From Ixodes scapularis (taxonomy: Eukaryota; Arthropoda; Arachnida; Ixodida; Ixodidae), in contig NW_024609837.1 of the NCBI RefSeq assembly GCF_016920785.2, positions 52,132,671-52,196,670 on the forward strand: a stretch of DNA of 64,000 nt, read 5' to 3'. The notes beneath the pieces were generated by a model, which ran no database searches, was not told where the DNA came from, and saw only the letters and a program-made list of their open reading frames with translations. Of this stretch, positions 46,070 to 56,763 are shown one piece after another. The stretch's first letter is position 1; each line of letters begins with the position of its first letter. The translations under genes and the position numbers were made by a program.

Positions 46070-47600
46070 GTTGTCTAAGTTGGGCATGCCAGCGCTTTGC
46101 CCCCTTGGAGTCCCTTATTTATGATAATCTGGCCCCTTCAACTCGAGGCGGGACCCAAGGAAGCATTGCATGGGCATCCAAAGTTGGGCAAGCCCACGCA
46201 GTGCCCCCGTGGAGTCCACCTATGTGCCAAGTCTACCCCGTATAGCCGAGGCAGCACCCATGGGGGCATTGTAAAGGCAGCCCAAGTTGGGCATGTGGCC
46301 GTGGAGGCAAGGCAACCTTTGTTACCTCTGCCCCCGCACAGCCGGGTTCTTAACCTGGCTGTGTAAGAACACAGTCAGGGCAAGGAACACACACACGCGC
46401 TCCATGGGTTTATTCACAGCCTCCTATATACTGACAAAGCCTGGCAGATCGCCACGAGAAGCGGCCGCCGAAAAGGAAAAGGTGGACCGGCAGACAACGG
46501 ATGAGAGGAGAGCCACGTGACTGGCACCCGGCTGCGGCGAGACGCCGAAACACACTGCTCCCGAGCAAACATCTGTTTCGGGTCCTCGCCGCTGCAGAAG
46601 CTGTGCGCTGACGTCCAGGTTCCCCGAGATATGGCTCTTTGATGCTCTGTGCTGCCGGACCCTCGCGCTCCAAATCTGCGACCGGGCACTCTTTGACTCC
46701 GTCGTCAAGCTGCCAGGCATTGTGAATATAGAGGAGGCTATGGTATATGCTTAATTGTCTGTGTTTCACATAACAGATATTTGTGCCGAATTATTGTTAC
46801 TTATCATAGCGTGAATTAGGGGTCAAAGTAATTATTTTCTGATACGAATGGGCAAAGTATACCGCACATCTTAAATCTGCAACACGCAAGCATTTTAATA
46901 TTTTATATTCTGCTTTAGAAACCTATACTTTAAGGACGACACCTTTTTTTCCAAATTGCTTTGTTCTTGGTTTTTCCATTATAACCTCTAGCCTTGGTTC
47001 GACAGTAAAACCTAAGACCTACAAAAACACACGCAGTTTTTCTAAATTGTTTGGCTTTTTGTGTTCTTCAAGGGTGCGTATAGTCGCATCGAATAATTCT
47101 CAACTGTATGAAACTCTTTTGGAGTGACTAATTCAAGTGCAGTTGAGCGTGTTCGACGTAAATCCATTCTTGTACTGTGTGTTTGTTATTTTCAACCGCA
47201 CAATTTATACAGTTACGAAATGTTTTGTGACCTCTTAAAATTAGACAATTTGCTCAGTCCGTGGATTGAGGTTTCTGTATGAGTTTGGAAATGCTACAAT
47301 TGGATTCATCAGCTCTACTAACTCGTGTCTACTTGAGCGTTCATCGTAGGTCTAGTTGACTTTACTTTGTTTTATCCTCCCGATCTATATAACGTAGTAC
47401 CCATGACATGCCTTCAATTGACGTATAATGATTTAGAACATTATGGTGTGAAAGTTATTCTATATATTTTTGACAAAGACTGTAAACTTAGAAAGTATGT
47501 TGCTACCATTGTTTTGACTTAACTTTTATTTGTTTGTTGTGCCCGAGCAATAGTACGGTCTGACATTGGTAAGTGTATCACTAAGGAGGCGCCACGTTGT
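46070..47600. other. Intronic stretch: GC-rich repeat-like start, then nothing
   Basis: 46070-46370 holds diverged repeats (CAAAGTTGGGCAAGCCCACG against CCCAAGTTGGGCATGTGGCC). The remainder has open frames on both strands around 46410-46770 without recognisable domains. Confidence 0.4.
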
Positions 47601-47616
47601 TTATGGGCAACGTTAT

Positions 47617-47641
47617 ATAGATAAATAAATAAATAAATAAA
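47617..47641. repeat. (ATAA)n microsatellite
   Basis: Five or six ATAA units just downstream of exon 1 on the minus strand. Confidence 0.9.
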
Positions 47642-47751
47642 GTTTTATTGCGTTATGTTCATGGAAGAGGAGTGGTTATGTTCTGAAGCAGCAGCGAAAA
47701 CAACATGTTTCAATAGCACTTATAAAAAAAAAGAAAAAAGAAACGACATAC

Positions 47752-47857
47752 CTTCGTCCTTTTCCTGTCTTGAACTTAGACGAACTTTGGGCCAACATTC
47801 CACACGAGCATACATCAAGCAGAGCCAGAGGCATATTGTCCCGCGTAGTGTATTCAT
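47752..47857 (-). CDS. Exon 1: signal peptide of reprolysin-like protein
   Basis: ATG at 47857-47855 starts 35 codons: a basic-to-hydrophobic leader (MNTLRGTICLWLCLMYARVE) followed by Cys-Trp-Pro-Lys, a normal secretory signal with likely cleavage near residues 20-21. The exon ends after one base of the next codon at a strong donor, G|GTATGT. Upstream of the ATG a CAG at 47865-47867 could be an acceptor, so a separate 5' non-coding exon is possible. A second in-frame-looking ATG in another frame gives no leader, which is why this start was chosen. Confidence 0.7.
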
Positions 47858-48564
47858 CGAAAACCTGTTGTAGCTCAAAATCTAATCCTTCGTGAGTACG
47901 AAGGAGTTGGATGTAAAAAAGACTACGTGTTTTGCGCTTTCTTTTGAAAAATATTGGCGGGCGATAAATTATTTTGCTTATAAGAGGAAAATGGTTCCGC
48001 CTTTTTATTGCGCTTTATTTGTGACGTCATGATGACATTTGGAAACTGCTTTGCAGGACAATGCATAGTGACTGCCACAAACATATTGTATCGCGAAAAG
48101 TTTCCATCCTCTTTAGTTCCGGCTCCCATTCAATTCACGCGGATGTTGGAATTTTGTAAAGGTTATATTTTACGCTAAGCTTTTTTAACCTTTTTGCTAA
48201 ACACGTGCAAGAAAAATGTTACTTTCTTTGACCAGCAATATATTGTACACTGTTTTCCTGGCAAACAAATACGTACATATGTATGTATTATGAGTATTAC
48301 GAATCGCGTCAGTCTGTTTCCCCGACGTATTTAGCTAATCTGACGTCTTTCATGCCACCAAAGGATCACGTGTGCTTTTGAAAACCGCTTTAAGAAGAAC
48401 TGAACCCTAAAAAATTGAGTTAGAAGTTATCTGCGACTTTGGTTTTATACAATTGCAATTACATCAATGGAATTAGACGTAATTAGGTATACAGCAAATT
48501 TATTTTTAAAATACGCGTAGAAATTGTTGCAGGGCATGCGCAAAACCTCGCTGCCATCTGTTAT

Positions 48565-49219
48565 TTGTCAAAAGAGTCATATCGTAATCACCGGTCTCTC
48601 CAACGCAGCTTTAACTACTTTGGTACAGAAAACGTGTTATATTTAAACGTGCCTTCTACCGGCAAAAAAGAAATAACAGAACCAAAGATAAATAACAAAT
48701 TAGATCACACACTAATCCCGAGGCTGCAAAAATATATTGACGGAATTTACAAACCTTGGGTCTTTATCACATCGGCGTTAGGTAAAGACACGATTGCCAG
48801 AACACGAGCGAGTTTCAAAAAGCAATAATTGAACTCGGGTGCATATTCCTTCATCAATGTATGTAGTTGAAGTTCTCGTCGGTAGTGATAAAAAATGTTT
48901 CGGAGGATGGAAAAGTATTGAAAATGGGAGTAAATTGATTAATTTACAAACTTGTGATGACAGAAAAAAATTGTTCCCAACACTTCTAGACAATACGTTT
49001 TTAGTACACAAAATTGCCTTGTGCGTCGATGATTCAATAAATTCTCGCACATCGGTGGCGAACGGATTTGTTGAAAAGCGATGTAGTCGACGTTTAAATA
49101 TAAGGCAAGGAAGAGAGGTTAAAAAACATACTAAAGTGACATATGAGTCCCAAAACCGTTTGATGGTCAGAAATGTCATTGTACATGGAGGTTTTGGAGA
49201 ATATTTAACTCGTTTATAA
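48565..49219 (+). other. Unidentified open frames, partly duplicated at 50410
   Basis: Two overlapping plus-strand frames (87 and 126 codons) of coding-like composition but unknown family. The segment around 48832-48925 (GAACTCGGGTGCATATTCC; TTCTCGTCGG; AAAAGTATTGAAAA) recurs diverged at 50412-50507. The second frame includes VVEVLVGSDKKCFGGWKSIE, faintly like the first strand of a reprolysin domain, but on the strand opposite to the gene above. It may be a dispersed repeat or a relic exon. Confidence 0.3.
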
Positions 49220-50691
49220 ATTATGTTATGGCAACGGCGCGGCGGCTTCTTTTTTTAATGCGCACCGCATTAAAATTTGAATACGACCCGTCGCTTTGCG
49301 CAACAATGTTAGATCTGTTGACTTCGTAGTGATCGGTTTTGCAGCACTCGACCAAGCCGGTTATCTCAGACTCAGTAAGACAGAACATTCAAGCCCGTCA
49401 GGGTTAAATGTGACTGCATGGACGCGATCACAAAACAAGCGTTACCGAAAGGGCCGCTGCCTGCGTTTGTGGTGATTGAAACCATGCCGAGCTTTCCGAT
49501 TGGTTGTTCTCGTTGGTGAAGACATTTTGACATAGGAATAGCCCACCCCATGGCTGTAATTGGCAAATCGCGAAACAGGAACTTGCTTAAGTTGTACTTG
49601 ATCCAGGCACACTCTCTGAATGCTGGTGACTTTCTGATCCCGAAATGCTCTTACGGTTGCCCAGATTCAGCGTAGTAATATTCAGTTCGATGCCAAAGTC
49701 GAAACTTCGTATTTTTTGGTTTTTCCTTTTTTTTTCTCCACCATATCAAAACGTGATGTCACCGGCGGTAAGCATGGCTCACGGCTGACACTAAGGTATC
49801 GCTCGCGTCTTACAACCACAAAACAGGAGGTTCGTGCGATATTAAGTCAAAAATTTGTATTTGTACAGATTTTTACCTTCGCCAACGTATTGAACTATGA
49901 GAAGAAACAGAAGCAACTTGTTTTTGAGGAAACCCTTCGCGCAACTTGGTACATCCGGTCACAGCTGGCTAGTCCTGTAAAAATAGCTGTTCATATACAT
50001 CTCCTCCCTGCACAAGCAAGCAATTACGCTGCAAAGAAAGGTCAAAGAGACTCGTAATACACGTTTCGTCAAATTACCCAGACATCAAGGAGAGTGCCTG
50101 GAATGTGGTACAATTGGTCACGCTCGCCCTACCTGAGTGCACGCGCCATTTGTTTTATATTTGGTTGAGAAAAGGTAAAGTCGCAAACGCCAGCACATGT
50201 AATTATACTTGCAGCATACTCCTTCGTGTCTGAATAATTTAGAAAAACGTCTACGGTCAATTCAAGAAAAGCGGTTCTGGTTCGTGCCATTTTCGGGGCT
50301 CGTGCATGTTGCGCGTGCTCTGCTCGACTTCTGAAGCGACGAACATGCACGTGCTGGGCTGTGAGCTGACAGCTGTGGGCTGTAATTTTCGTAGACATTG
50401 ACATTATGTATACTGAACTCAGGCGCATATCCCTTCACCAATGTATTTAATTGAATTTTTCGTCGGCTGTGAAAGCTAATTTTTCGGAGAAAGAAAAAGT
50501 ATTAAAATACCTGTTTACACTGGGCGCCCTATTTGAGGGCAATGTTTAGAGCGCATGCTCAGAAAGGGCTCAGATTAATAGGCTGCTAAGACCAGCATCC
50601 TGATGGTGCGGAATGCATGTTGCAAAAAAAACTGCGAAAGTTTGCCGTCAGCACACGCTCAGTAGCAGCGCATACAGCTAGGTTCTCCAAT
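49220..50691. other. No gene supported
   Basis: Only short frames and the 50412-50507 repeat fragment. Confidence 0.4.
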
Positions 50692-51296
50692 TAGTGCTGG
50701 ACCATTGATAAATTAACCAACCAATTAATCGATTATTGGTTTAATCGCTATAAATTGTTTTAACTGGTTAATCGGTAAATTTTTAACGAACCAAAATAGT
50801 AAAAACAAAACGGTTTCACCGTGCAGATGTTGACGGGAACACCCGAATTATGGGCAAACTTTAAGTCAACATTTAGCCTAAAGTAAACTGTAGGGGCAAG
50901 ATTTGTAACTCCCGAGAAATGCAGAAGGTTACACGTGTACTTCAACGCCGCTCGGGTGTCTGTTTATCACAGCAGAGACTAGTGTGAGCAATCAAAGGAG
51001 GTCGCTCTTGCCAGATTATACCAACAAAGTTCTTTGCCTTCGATGCAGCTGAAGTGTAATAATCTCTGTGTGGGAGTGCCTTTGAACTGTTCTTAACTAC
51101 ACATCAAGGTTAGTCCATAATAAAAATAGTACATTCCGCCCTTTAGGTTACCTTATGTTCAGCAAATGCATAAACAAAAAATGTTAACTTTGACTTTAAA
51201 AAATGTTATGCATGGAAATTAATGAGTCCAATTAATCGATTGATCAAAGGGTGTCGATTAATCGAGTTAAACTTTTTAATCGACGCCCAGCCCTAC
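50692..51296. mobile_element. hAT-like MITE with good target duplication
   Basis: Termini TAGTGCTGGACC and GGCGTCGATTAA-type inward sequence mirror GACGCCCAGCCCTA. The 8-bp flanks TCTCCAAT (50684-50691) and CCTCCAAT (51297-51304) differ at one base. The interior is rich in ATTAATCGATT-type palindromes. No transposase. Confidence 0.88.
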
Positions 51297-52399
51297 CTCC
51301 AATGAATACTCCTTATAGAGTGGGATGAACCAGATTTATCGAAGTCAGAATGTGGGCAGAGCTTCTTTTGATGAAGATTGTGCAGGTCTAAACATTAAAA
51401 GAACTCCGCAACTCCCAAGCCAAGCATAATCAAAATGCAAGGAAAATAAGTAAACACACTATCGAATGTTCTAACTAAGAATAATTTCTTAAAGATGCAT
51501 TGCCCAAACAATAAAATTAATTTATAAAGTGTTCGAATTCAATACACAAAAATTTCATCCAGAAAAAAATTCGAGGCAATATTTGTTTTTAAAATTACTT
51601 ATTTATGAGCGTAGAAATGAAAATGAAGTATAATTCTGATATTTAGGTATAAAGGCTTCTTCGTTTTAATTAGTTCTGGTTTTGCACAATCTCCACAAGA
51701 GGTAAATTTACACGCCTCTATCAACAACCTATATATTCGTTAGTGTTTTGCTATATATTGAAGCCTGTTTAAGATTTCTCCGATAAGGAATAATATAAAG
51801 ATATTTTAACCAACTTTCCGCGCGTAAACCATTAGACAAACATACGTATATTGAAGCAAATACAAAGATTCTTTAAAAATGAGAAATACCAGGCACAAAC
51901 AGCAGTGTATTAAAAACATACCTAAGATCATTTAAACGAACTTCGTTTAAACGATTCAATTCTCACCTCCGACAGACCGGCATTGCCACGTGATCGGAAC
52001 GAACACCAGCCTTAGCTGGCTGCGGTGACCCCGCTGGCCGAAGCTTTGTGGATGACCACCTCTACAAAAGTGTTTGACATATAATGTGTGAACTGAAACC
52101 AACGTGAGGAAGAGATGTAACTGGAAATGTCAAAAAGTGGATGGATAAGGACTTTCCGCGATTTTATAAGTGCTCCTTTTTAGACGGGTATTTGTTACAC
52201 AGTGGGCGCGATTCTGCGATTGCCACCCTTGAAACTGTTACAATTTCTAAGAGATACTTCCCAACTCGCGTATCTTCAGTAATCCTAGCACAGACGGTAA
52301 TGTTTCTGGGGACGTTGGTGCTCTCGGCGCACGGCTCGCGCTAGAGCACTTTGACGTAGGTCACAGCCACTGCTATTGGAACGGGTCTCAAAGAAATGC
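51297..52399. other. No gene seen
   Basis: AT-rich to about 51950, then mixed sequence. No supported frames. Confidence 0.4.
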
Positions 52400-52580
52400 T
52401 ATCGTTTAAAAAACCGTCTTCAGTTATTATCATTAATAATAGTTTAATATTTCGTCTTGGAACCCTCCTCAAACAATCGGCGTTATTTAAACTTAATAGC
52501 CGTGTTCACACACCAGATCTTGTATTTCAAGTCAGTTTTCGAATTTATACATTTGTGATATTTACCCACACCAATAATCT
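52400..52580 (+). repeat. Dispersed repeat, copy 2 (partner at 14600-14815)
   Basis: Shares ATAGCCGTGTT and CTTGTATTTCAAGTCAGTTT with the first copy. The rest of 52581-53260 shows no gene. Confidence 0.6.
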
Positions 52581-53261
52581 CTCTTACGCAAATTGGCTTC
52601 GCATATTCTCTTTGATTTCTTTGATTGTTCTTGCTAATTTAAAAACATTTTCGGTTTTGTTTCAAGATGGATTTTACGAGAGATACTAACGTCATTTTCT
52701 ACACAGTTTAAGAATACCCAGCTCTGTTCATAAAATATTTATTTGGTTGATTGTTTATTTGTATTGTAAGGGCCTTGAAGGGGTACTCCGGCATCTTTTC
52801 GTAGTTGTCAATTTGCCCGAAAATTTACTAATCACAGGAGAAAACATCGGGGAAATAGAAAACTAAATATTTGGTCAAAATAATTTTTTTTTCGCGAAGT
52901 TATTGATTTTACAATTTTGGTTTTCACCGTGTTTCTCAGAGTGAAAGGTTCTACTGGCAACAATACAAAAATGACGTCATAGGGAAGGCAGGGGTTCACT
53001 CTTTTGAGCTGTAGACTTTGTTACCCATTTATTACAAAAATATTATGGTGTCAACGGAGTGCTTGGAAGCTCGCTCCAGCTCCTTGGCAAGGAGCACGAA
53101 ACAAATGCTTAACATAGTCCATTTTTAGACTGCCCGGTCAACCCGCAAGCCTGCCTTTCCCTTACGTCACGCCATTTAAAAGCGCGGTGATATTCCAAAA
53201 GTGGTTTTGGCGTCATTTCGATATGCCGATTTCAAAATAACAGAGAGAAGAGTAAAATCAC

Positions 53262-53400
53262 AGGCAAGCTGGTAAATTGCAGACATCACCAAACACGAGA
53301 TACCTGAAAAAGGAAAAAGAAGGACACGAAAGAAAGGACGGCGCATACTACGAGACGTTGTTTGTGTGGTCCTCGTTTTCGTGTTCTTTTTTTGTCCTCC
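53262..53400. repeat. Penelope-end-like repeat with inverted arms
   Basis: Head CAGGCAAGCTGGTAAA, as in the copies at 23890, 24363 and 32353, then AAGGACACGAAAG facing CGTTTTCGTGTTCTT. Confidence 0.5.
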
Positions 53401-53414
53401 GGTGTTTAGGTGTT

Positions 53415-53569
53415 AAGCGTGTTTCACATGCAGCGATTTTGGCCCTAGAGCGGCGCGATTTCTGCCGTCGCGGCGCACGTGCCGCTCAACCGCTAGTGCT
53501 GGCCAGAGCGCCGCGACGGCAGAAATCGCGGCGCTCTAGGGCCAAAACCGTTGCATGTGAAACACGCTT
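53415..53569. repeat. Near-perfect hairpin, arms about 62 bp, loop about 31 bp
   Basis: GCGTGTTTCACATGCAGCGA on the left faces GTTGCATGTGAAACACGC on the right, with GATTTCTGCCGTCGCGGCGC and its complement near the loop. Few mismatches suggest a young foldback repeat. Confidence 0.88.
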
Positions 53570-53880
53570 TAGGGTTAGGTTCCGGCGTTTTAGGTTCACA
53601 ATACCTATTTTGATTTTCGCGATACAAAACAGCATACTTGAAAGAGTAAGGAACGGCGATTTCGTAATATAGTTAGTTCCACTCTTAAATAGAAAGGTTG
53701 CAGTTGTTCTTTTCGGGTGTAACTTGCTTGTCCCTAAAGCTCATACAGAACTTTTGCAGTTTGTTTTTACGCGAAAACATGCTCTTTAAAACCGAGAAGT
53801 GCCAGCGTTCCGTCCAAGTCCGAATGAGAACGACGAAAGTGACGGGGAGGCTAACTTTACCTCCTAAAAACGCAATTCAA

Positions 53881-53910
53881 ATTTATTTATTTATTTATTT
53901 ATTTATTTTA
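53881..53910 (-). repeat. CR1-like 3' tail (AAAT)n
   Basis: Seven tetranucleotide units ending the element. The preceding 80 bases are its 3' UTR and include GGCATTACAGAGG, conserved in the fragment at 37995. Confidence 0.85.
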
Positions 53911-53990
53911 CCCTCAGGGCACATGGCATTACAGAGGGGAGTGGGAACAATAGTAAACATAATAAACAATTGGAACAAAATATACAATAC

Positions 53991-54698
53991 TTAAGGAACA
54001 GGGAACATGAAATTGGCAATAGATGTACAAAAAAGTGCGTGATCATTAATTGATGTGAGCGATGCAGGTAAGCGATTCCAGTCTTTGGAAGTCCTGGGAA
54101 TAAAAGAGTCATAATAAACGTTAGAGTGGCAAAATGGGACACCGACTTTGTGACGATGATCAAGGCGTGCTGAAACAAAGTAGGGGGGGATGATTAGTTG
54201 GGATTTAAGCTGAGGAATATGGTGATAGATTTTATGAAAAAGACAAATACGAAAGACTGTGCGACGATATGCGAGGCTTGGGAGTAACAAATTATCTTTC
54301 ATTGATGTAACGCTTGCGGTGCGGTTATAGTTAGCCATTATGAAACGTGCAGCTCTGTTCTGAATACCTTCAAGTGAATCAACGAGGTAAAGAGTAGAGG
54401 GATCCCAGATGGAAGCTGCATACTCTAGCTTGGACCTAACTAGTGTTTTATAAAGAAATAGTTTTAATGATGACGGGGCGAGATAAAAGTTACGTTTGAG
54501 GAAACCAAGCATTCGATTGGCGTTGTTAGTCACATAGTTAATATGAAGTTTCCAGGAAAGGTCAGCACTTAAAATCACACCCAGATACTTGTATGAGTTT
54601 ACAAGTTCTAGGGGTGTGTTATTAATACTATAAGCAAAATTGAAGTTGGCTTTACGTGTTATGCGCATTATTTTACATTTATTAATATTGAGCTCCAT
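53991..54698 (-). pseudogene. CR1-like ORF2, RT thumb and C-terminal domain
   Basis: 235 open codons: MELNINKCKIMRITRK, LVNSYKYLGVILSADLSWK, LVRSKLEYAASIWDP, GIQNRAARFI and the C-terminal block FIPRTSKDWNRLPASL, all typical of CR1/Jockey ORF2. It is separated from the RT core by a frameshift at about 54670-54700, where the core frame runs into WSSILINVK and stops. Stop codon at 53991-53993. Confidence 0.88.
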
Positions 54699-55261
54699 TG
54701 ACCGAGTTCACACCAGTGTAGTATGGAATCTAGGTCATGTTGCAGTTTTTGTGAGTCAGAGTCATTAGATATTACTTGATAAATAGCACAATCGTCAGCA
54801 AAAAGTTTAATTGAAGAAGAGACCACCGCATGCAAGTCATTAATATATATTAAAAAGAGTAGAGGTCCCAGAACGGACCCCTGAGGTACTCCGGAAGAAA
54901 CTGGTGCAGAAGAGGAGTTAGTACCATTACACGTTACAAATTGTGACCGATTCGTTAGAAACGAAACTAGCCAGTTAAACACGTTAGAGTCGATGTTAAA
55001 TTTACTTAACTTGAGCAGTAAAAGTCGGTGCGATACCTTGTCAAATGCTTTGGCAAAGTCTAGAAATATGCAGCCCACCTGAGATCCCTGATCAAGTGCC
55101 GAATGAAAGTCGCTGGTGATAGACAAAAGTTGCGTTTCACAAGATAAATATTTTCTAAAGCCATGTTGAGCTGGTGAAAAAAATGAATTAGATTCTAGAA
55201 AGTTAACGAGCTGCGTATAGATTATATGTTCGACAACCTCAGAAGCGCCCTGTTGAACCAT
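54668..55261 (-). pseudogene. CR1-like ORF2, RT palm with N-terminal deletion
   Basis: Contains SPAQHGFRKYLSCETQLL, FLDFAKAFDKVSHRLLL, SGVPQGSVLGPLLFLIYIND and the catalytic LFADDCAIY. The fingers region with YRPISLT is missing. At about 55225-55245 the endonuclease linker (PWFNRALLRL) runs straight into EVVEHIIYTQL, so several hundred bases were deleted with a change of frame. Confidence 0.88.
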
Positions 55262-56196
55262 GGTGAAGTAGAATTTACAATTATGGTTTTCAAAGGTATA
55301 TACTTTTTAGTGAGCGAAATCACCGCTTCCTTGAAAAGCGTCCAGTTAGTTTCAACAGAGCGCTCCGAGACGTTCTCAAAGAAAGCATCTAAAAAGCTAG
55401 AAAATTCAACATTAATGGCATCAAAATTGGCTTTGCTATAGTCTCTGATAATTTTCTTTTGATTTCTGACACAAGTTGAAGGAATGCACAAGGTAAAATG
55501 TAATAACAGGTGGTCACTGAGGCCAGGAAGGTAAGTAATTGGACCAATTAGGTTGGGCGTAGTAGTAAAAATCAGATCTAAAATGCTTGACTTTGTAGCC
55601 GTTACTCTCGTTGGGCTGTGAACTAGTTGAATGAAATGGAAATCAGAGAGTACACTTAAGAACTTTGCACAGTCTGTTGAAAATGGGTCACAGCAGGGGT
55701 CACTCGGTCCCCAAACAATGTTAGGATAATTAAAATCACCCATTAAAAGCAGGGGCGTATTTGGAAAACGCGTTGAAATTACATTCAACGCATCATGTAG
55801 CTTATCTGTAAAATCAGTAACATAAGAAGGTGGGCGATAACAGCATCCTAATACAAACTTTTGATGTTGAATGATCATACACACCCAAATTATCTCTAGA
55901 GAACTGTTAATATTTACAACAAAGGACGGAATACTTTTAATAACTCCAATTAGAACACCTCCACCCGTTCGCAACTCCCTGTCCTGCCGATAAGTAGTGA
56001 ACTGTTTCAGTCCGAGAAACAACTCTGCGTCTCTAACTTTAGCCGAGAGCCATGTTTCGGTTAATACAATAATGCTAGCATCGCAAGTGTCTATGACAGA
56101 GCTTATATCCTCGCGTTTATTCATTAAGCTTCGTATATTCGTAAAAAGGATAGACAAGTTCGACGAAGAATCAAGACGGCCACCACCCCTCTGCAA
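55222..56196 (-). pseudogene. CR1-like ORF2, APE endonuclease domain
   Basis: All endonuclease motifs are intact: LSILFTNIRSLMNKR, IIVLTETWLS (catalytic Glu), GGGVLIGV, FVLGCCYRPPSY, LLLMGDFNYPNIVW (Asp/Asn), SSILDLIFTT and GLSDHLLLHFTL (SDH). The frame begins just past the ORF1 stop. The first in-frame ATG is internal, so the authentic start is uncertain and may rely on a non-ATG codon or reinitiation. The frame ends at the deletion junction. Confidence 0.88.
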
Positions 56197-56199
56197 CCG

Positions 56200-56763
56200 C
56201 TAAACAGGAACAAGTGCACCCTCTGGGGCCGAATCGGCTGCATCACGGCGTCTAACAGTGCTTGAGCTATGCGGTCGAAGTAATTCGGTGACGTGCCCTG
56301 CGTCATGGTCATATACATAGCATTTTTCATTTAGAAATAATTTATTATAATTAAGTTTAAAAGTAGTACCGCTTGATTTTCCAAACTCAATAAGCTTCCT
56401 TCGCGCCAAACGAGTTGCAAAAGAAAAATCCTCGCTAACACTGACGTCCATTGACTTCAGTTTCGCCTTTAAAACCATGACTTGCTCTTTTGCCTTGAAA
56501 GAAGAAAATTTAACGATGACTGGCCTACATTTACTGATAGTGTACTGGCCAAGCCTATGAGCCCTCTCAATGTCGAAAGACAGGTCAGTTTCGCCATCGA
56601 AACAGTCAAACAAAGCCCTTTTTATTTTTTGTTCAACTTGAGCCCACGTTTCCGCAGCACTATCAGCGATACCATAAAAAAGGGCGTTGTTTCGCCTAGA
56701 CCTATCTTCAAGTTCATCCAACCGATGACGTAAAGCAGTATTCGTTTTCCTCTGCTCTCCCAT
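56200..56763 (-). pseudogene. CR1-like ORF1, C-terminal part (RRM-like and CTD)
   Basis: 187 codons starting at ATG directly after an in-frame TAA. It begins with the end of the coiled coil and LEDRSRRNNALFYGI, the conserved junction to the RRM-like domain of L1-type ORF1 proteins, then DIERAHRLGQY and RPVIVKFSSFKAKEQVM. It is in the same frame as the upstream ORF1 part. Stop TAG at 56202-56200. ORF1 proteins form trimers and chaperone element RNA. Confidence 0.85.

Larger units (their letters stand above)
19496..47857 (-). other. Spliced gene: secreted reprolysin (M12B)-like protein with degenerate zinc site
   Basis: This gene model was assembled by hand from splice sites and phase. Exons at 47752, 45830, 41616, 37894, 36927, 36817, 35384, 34553 and 33957 join in compatible phases (1/2, 1/2, 0, 0, 2/1, 1/2, 2/1, 2/1). 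Exons at 23313 (weak), 22714 and 19496 also join to one another. The product has a signal peptide, a reprolysin-like fold and, if the tail belongs, a Pro/Thr-rich secreted C-terminus. Tick salivary M12B proteins usually have a prodomain of over 100 residues, which I did not find. The link from exon 9 (ends with one extra base) to the tail exons is missing, so one or more exons in 23.4-33.9 kb are unseen, or the tail is a separate gene. Introns are packed with mobile elements. Confidence 0.7.
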
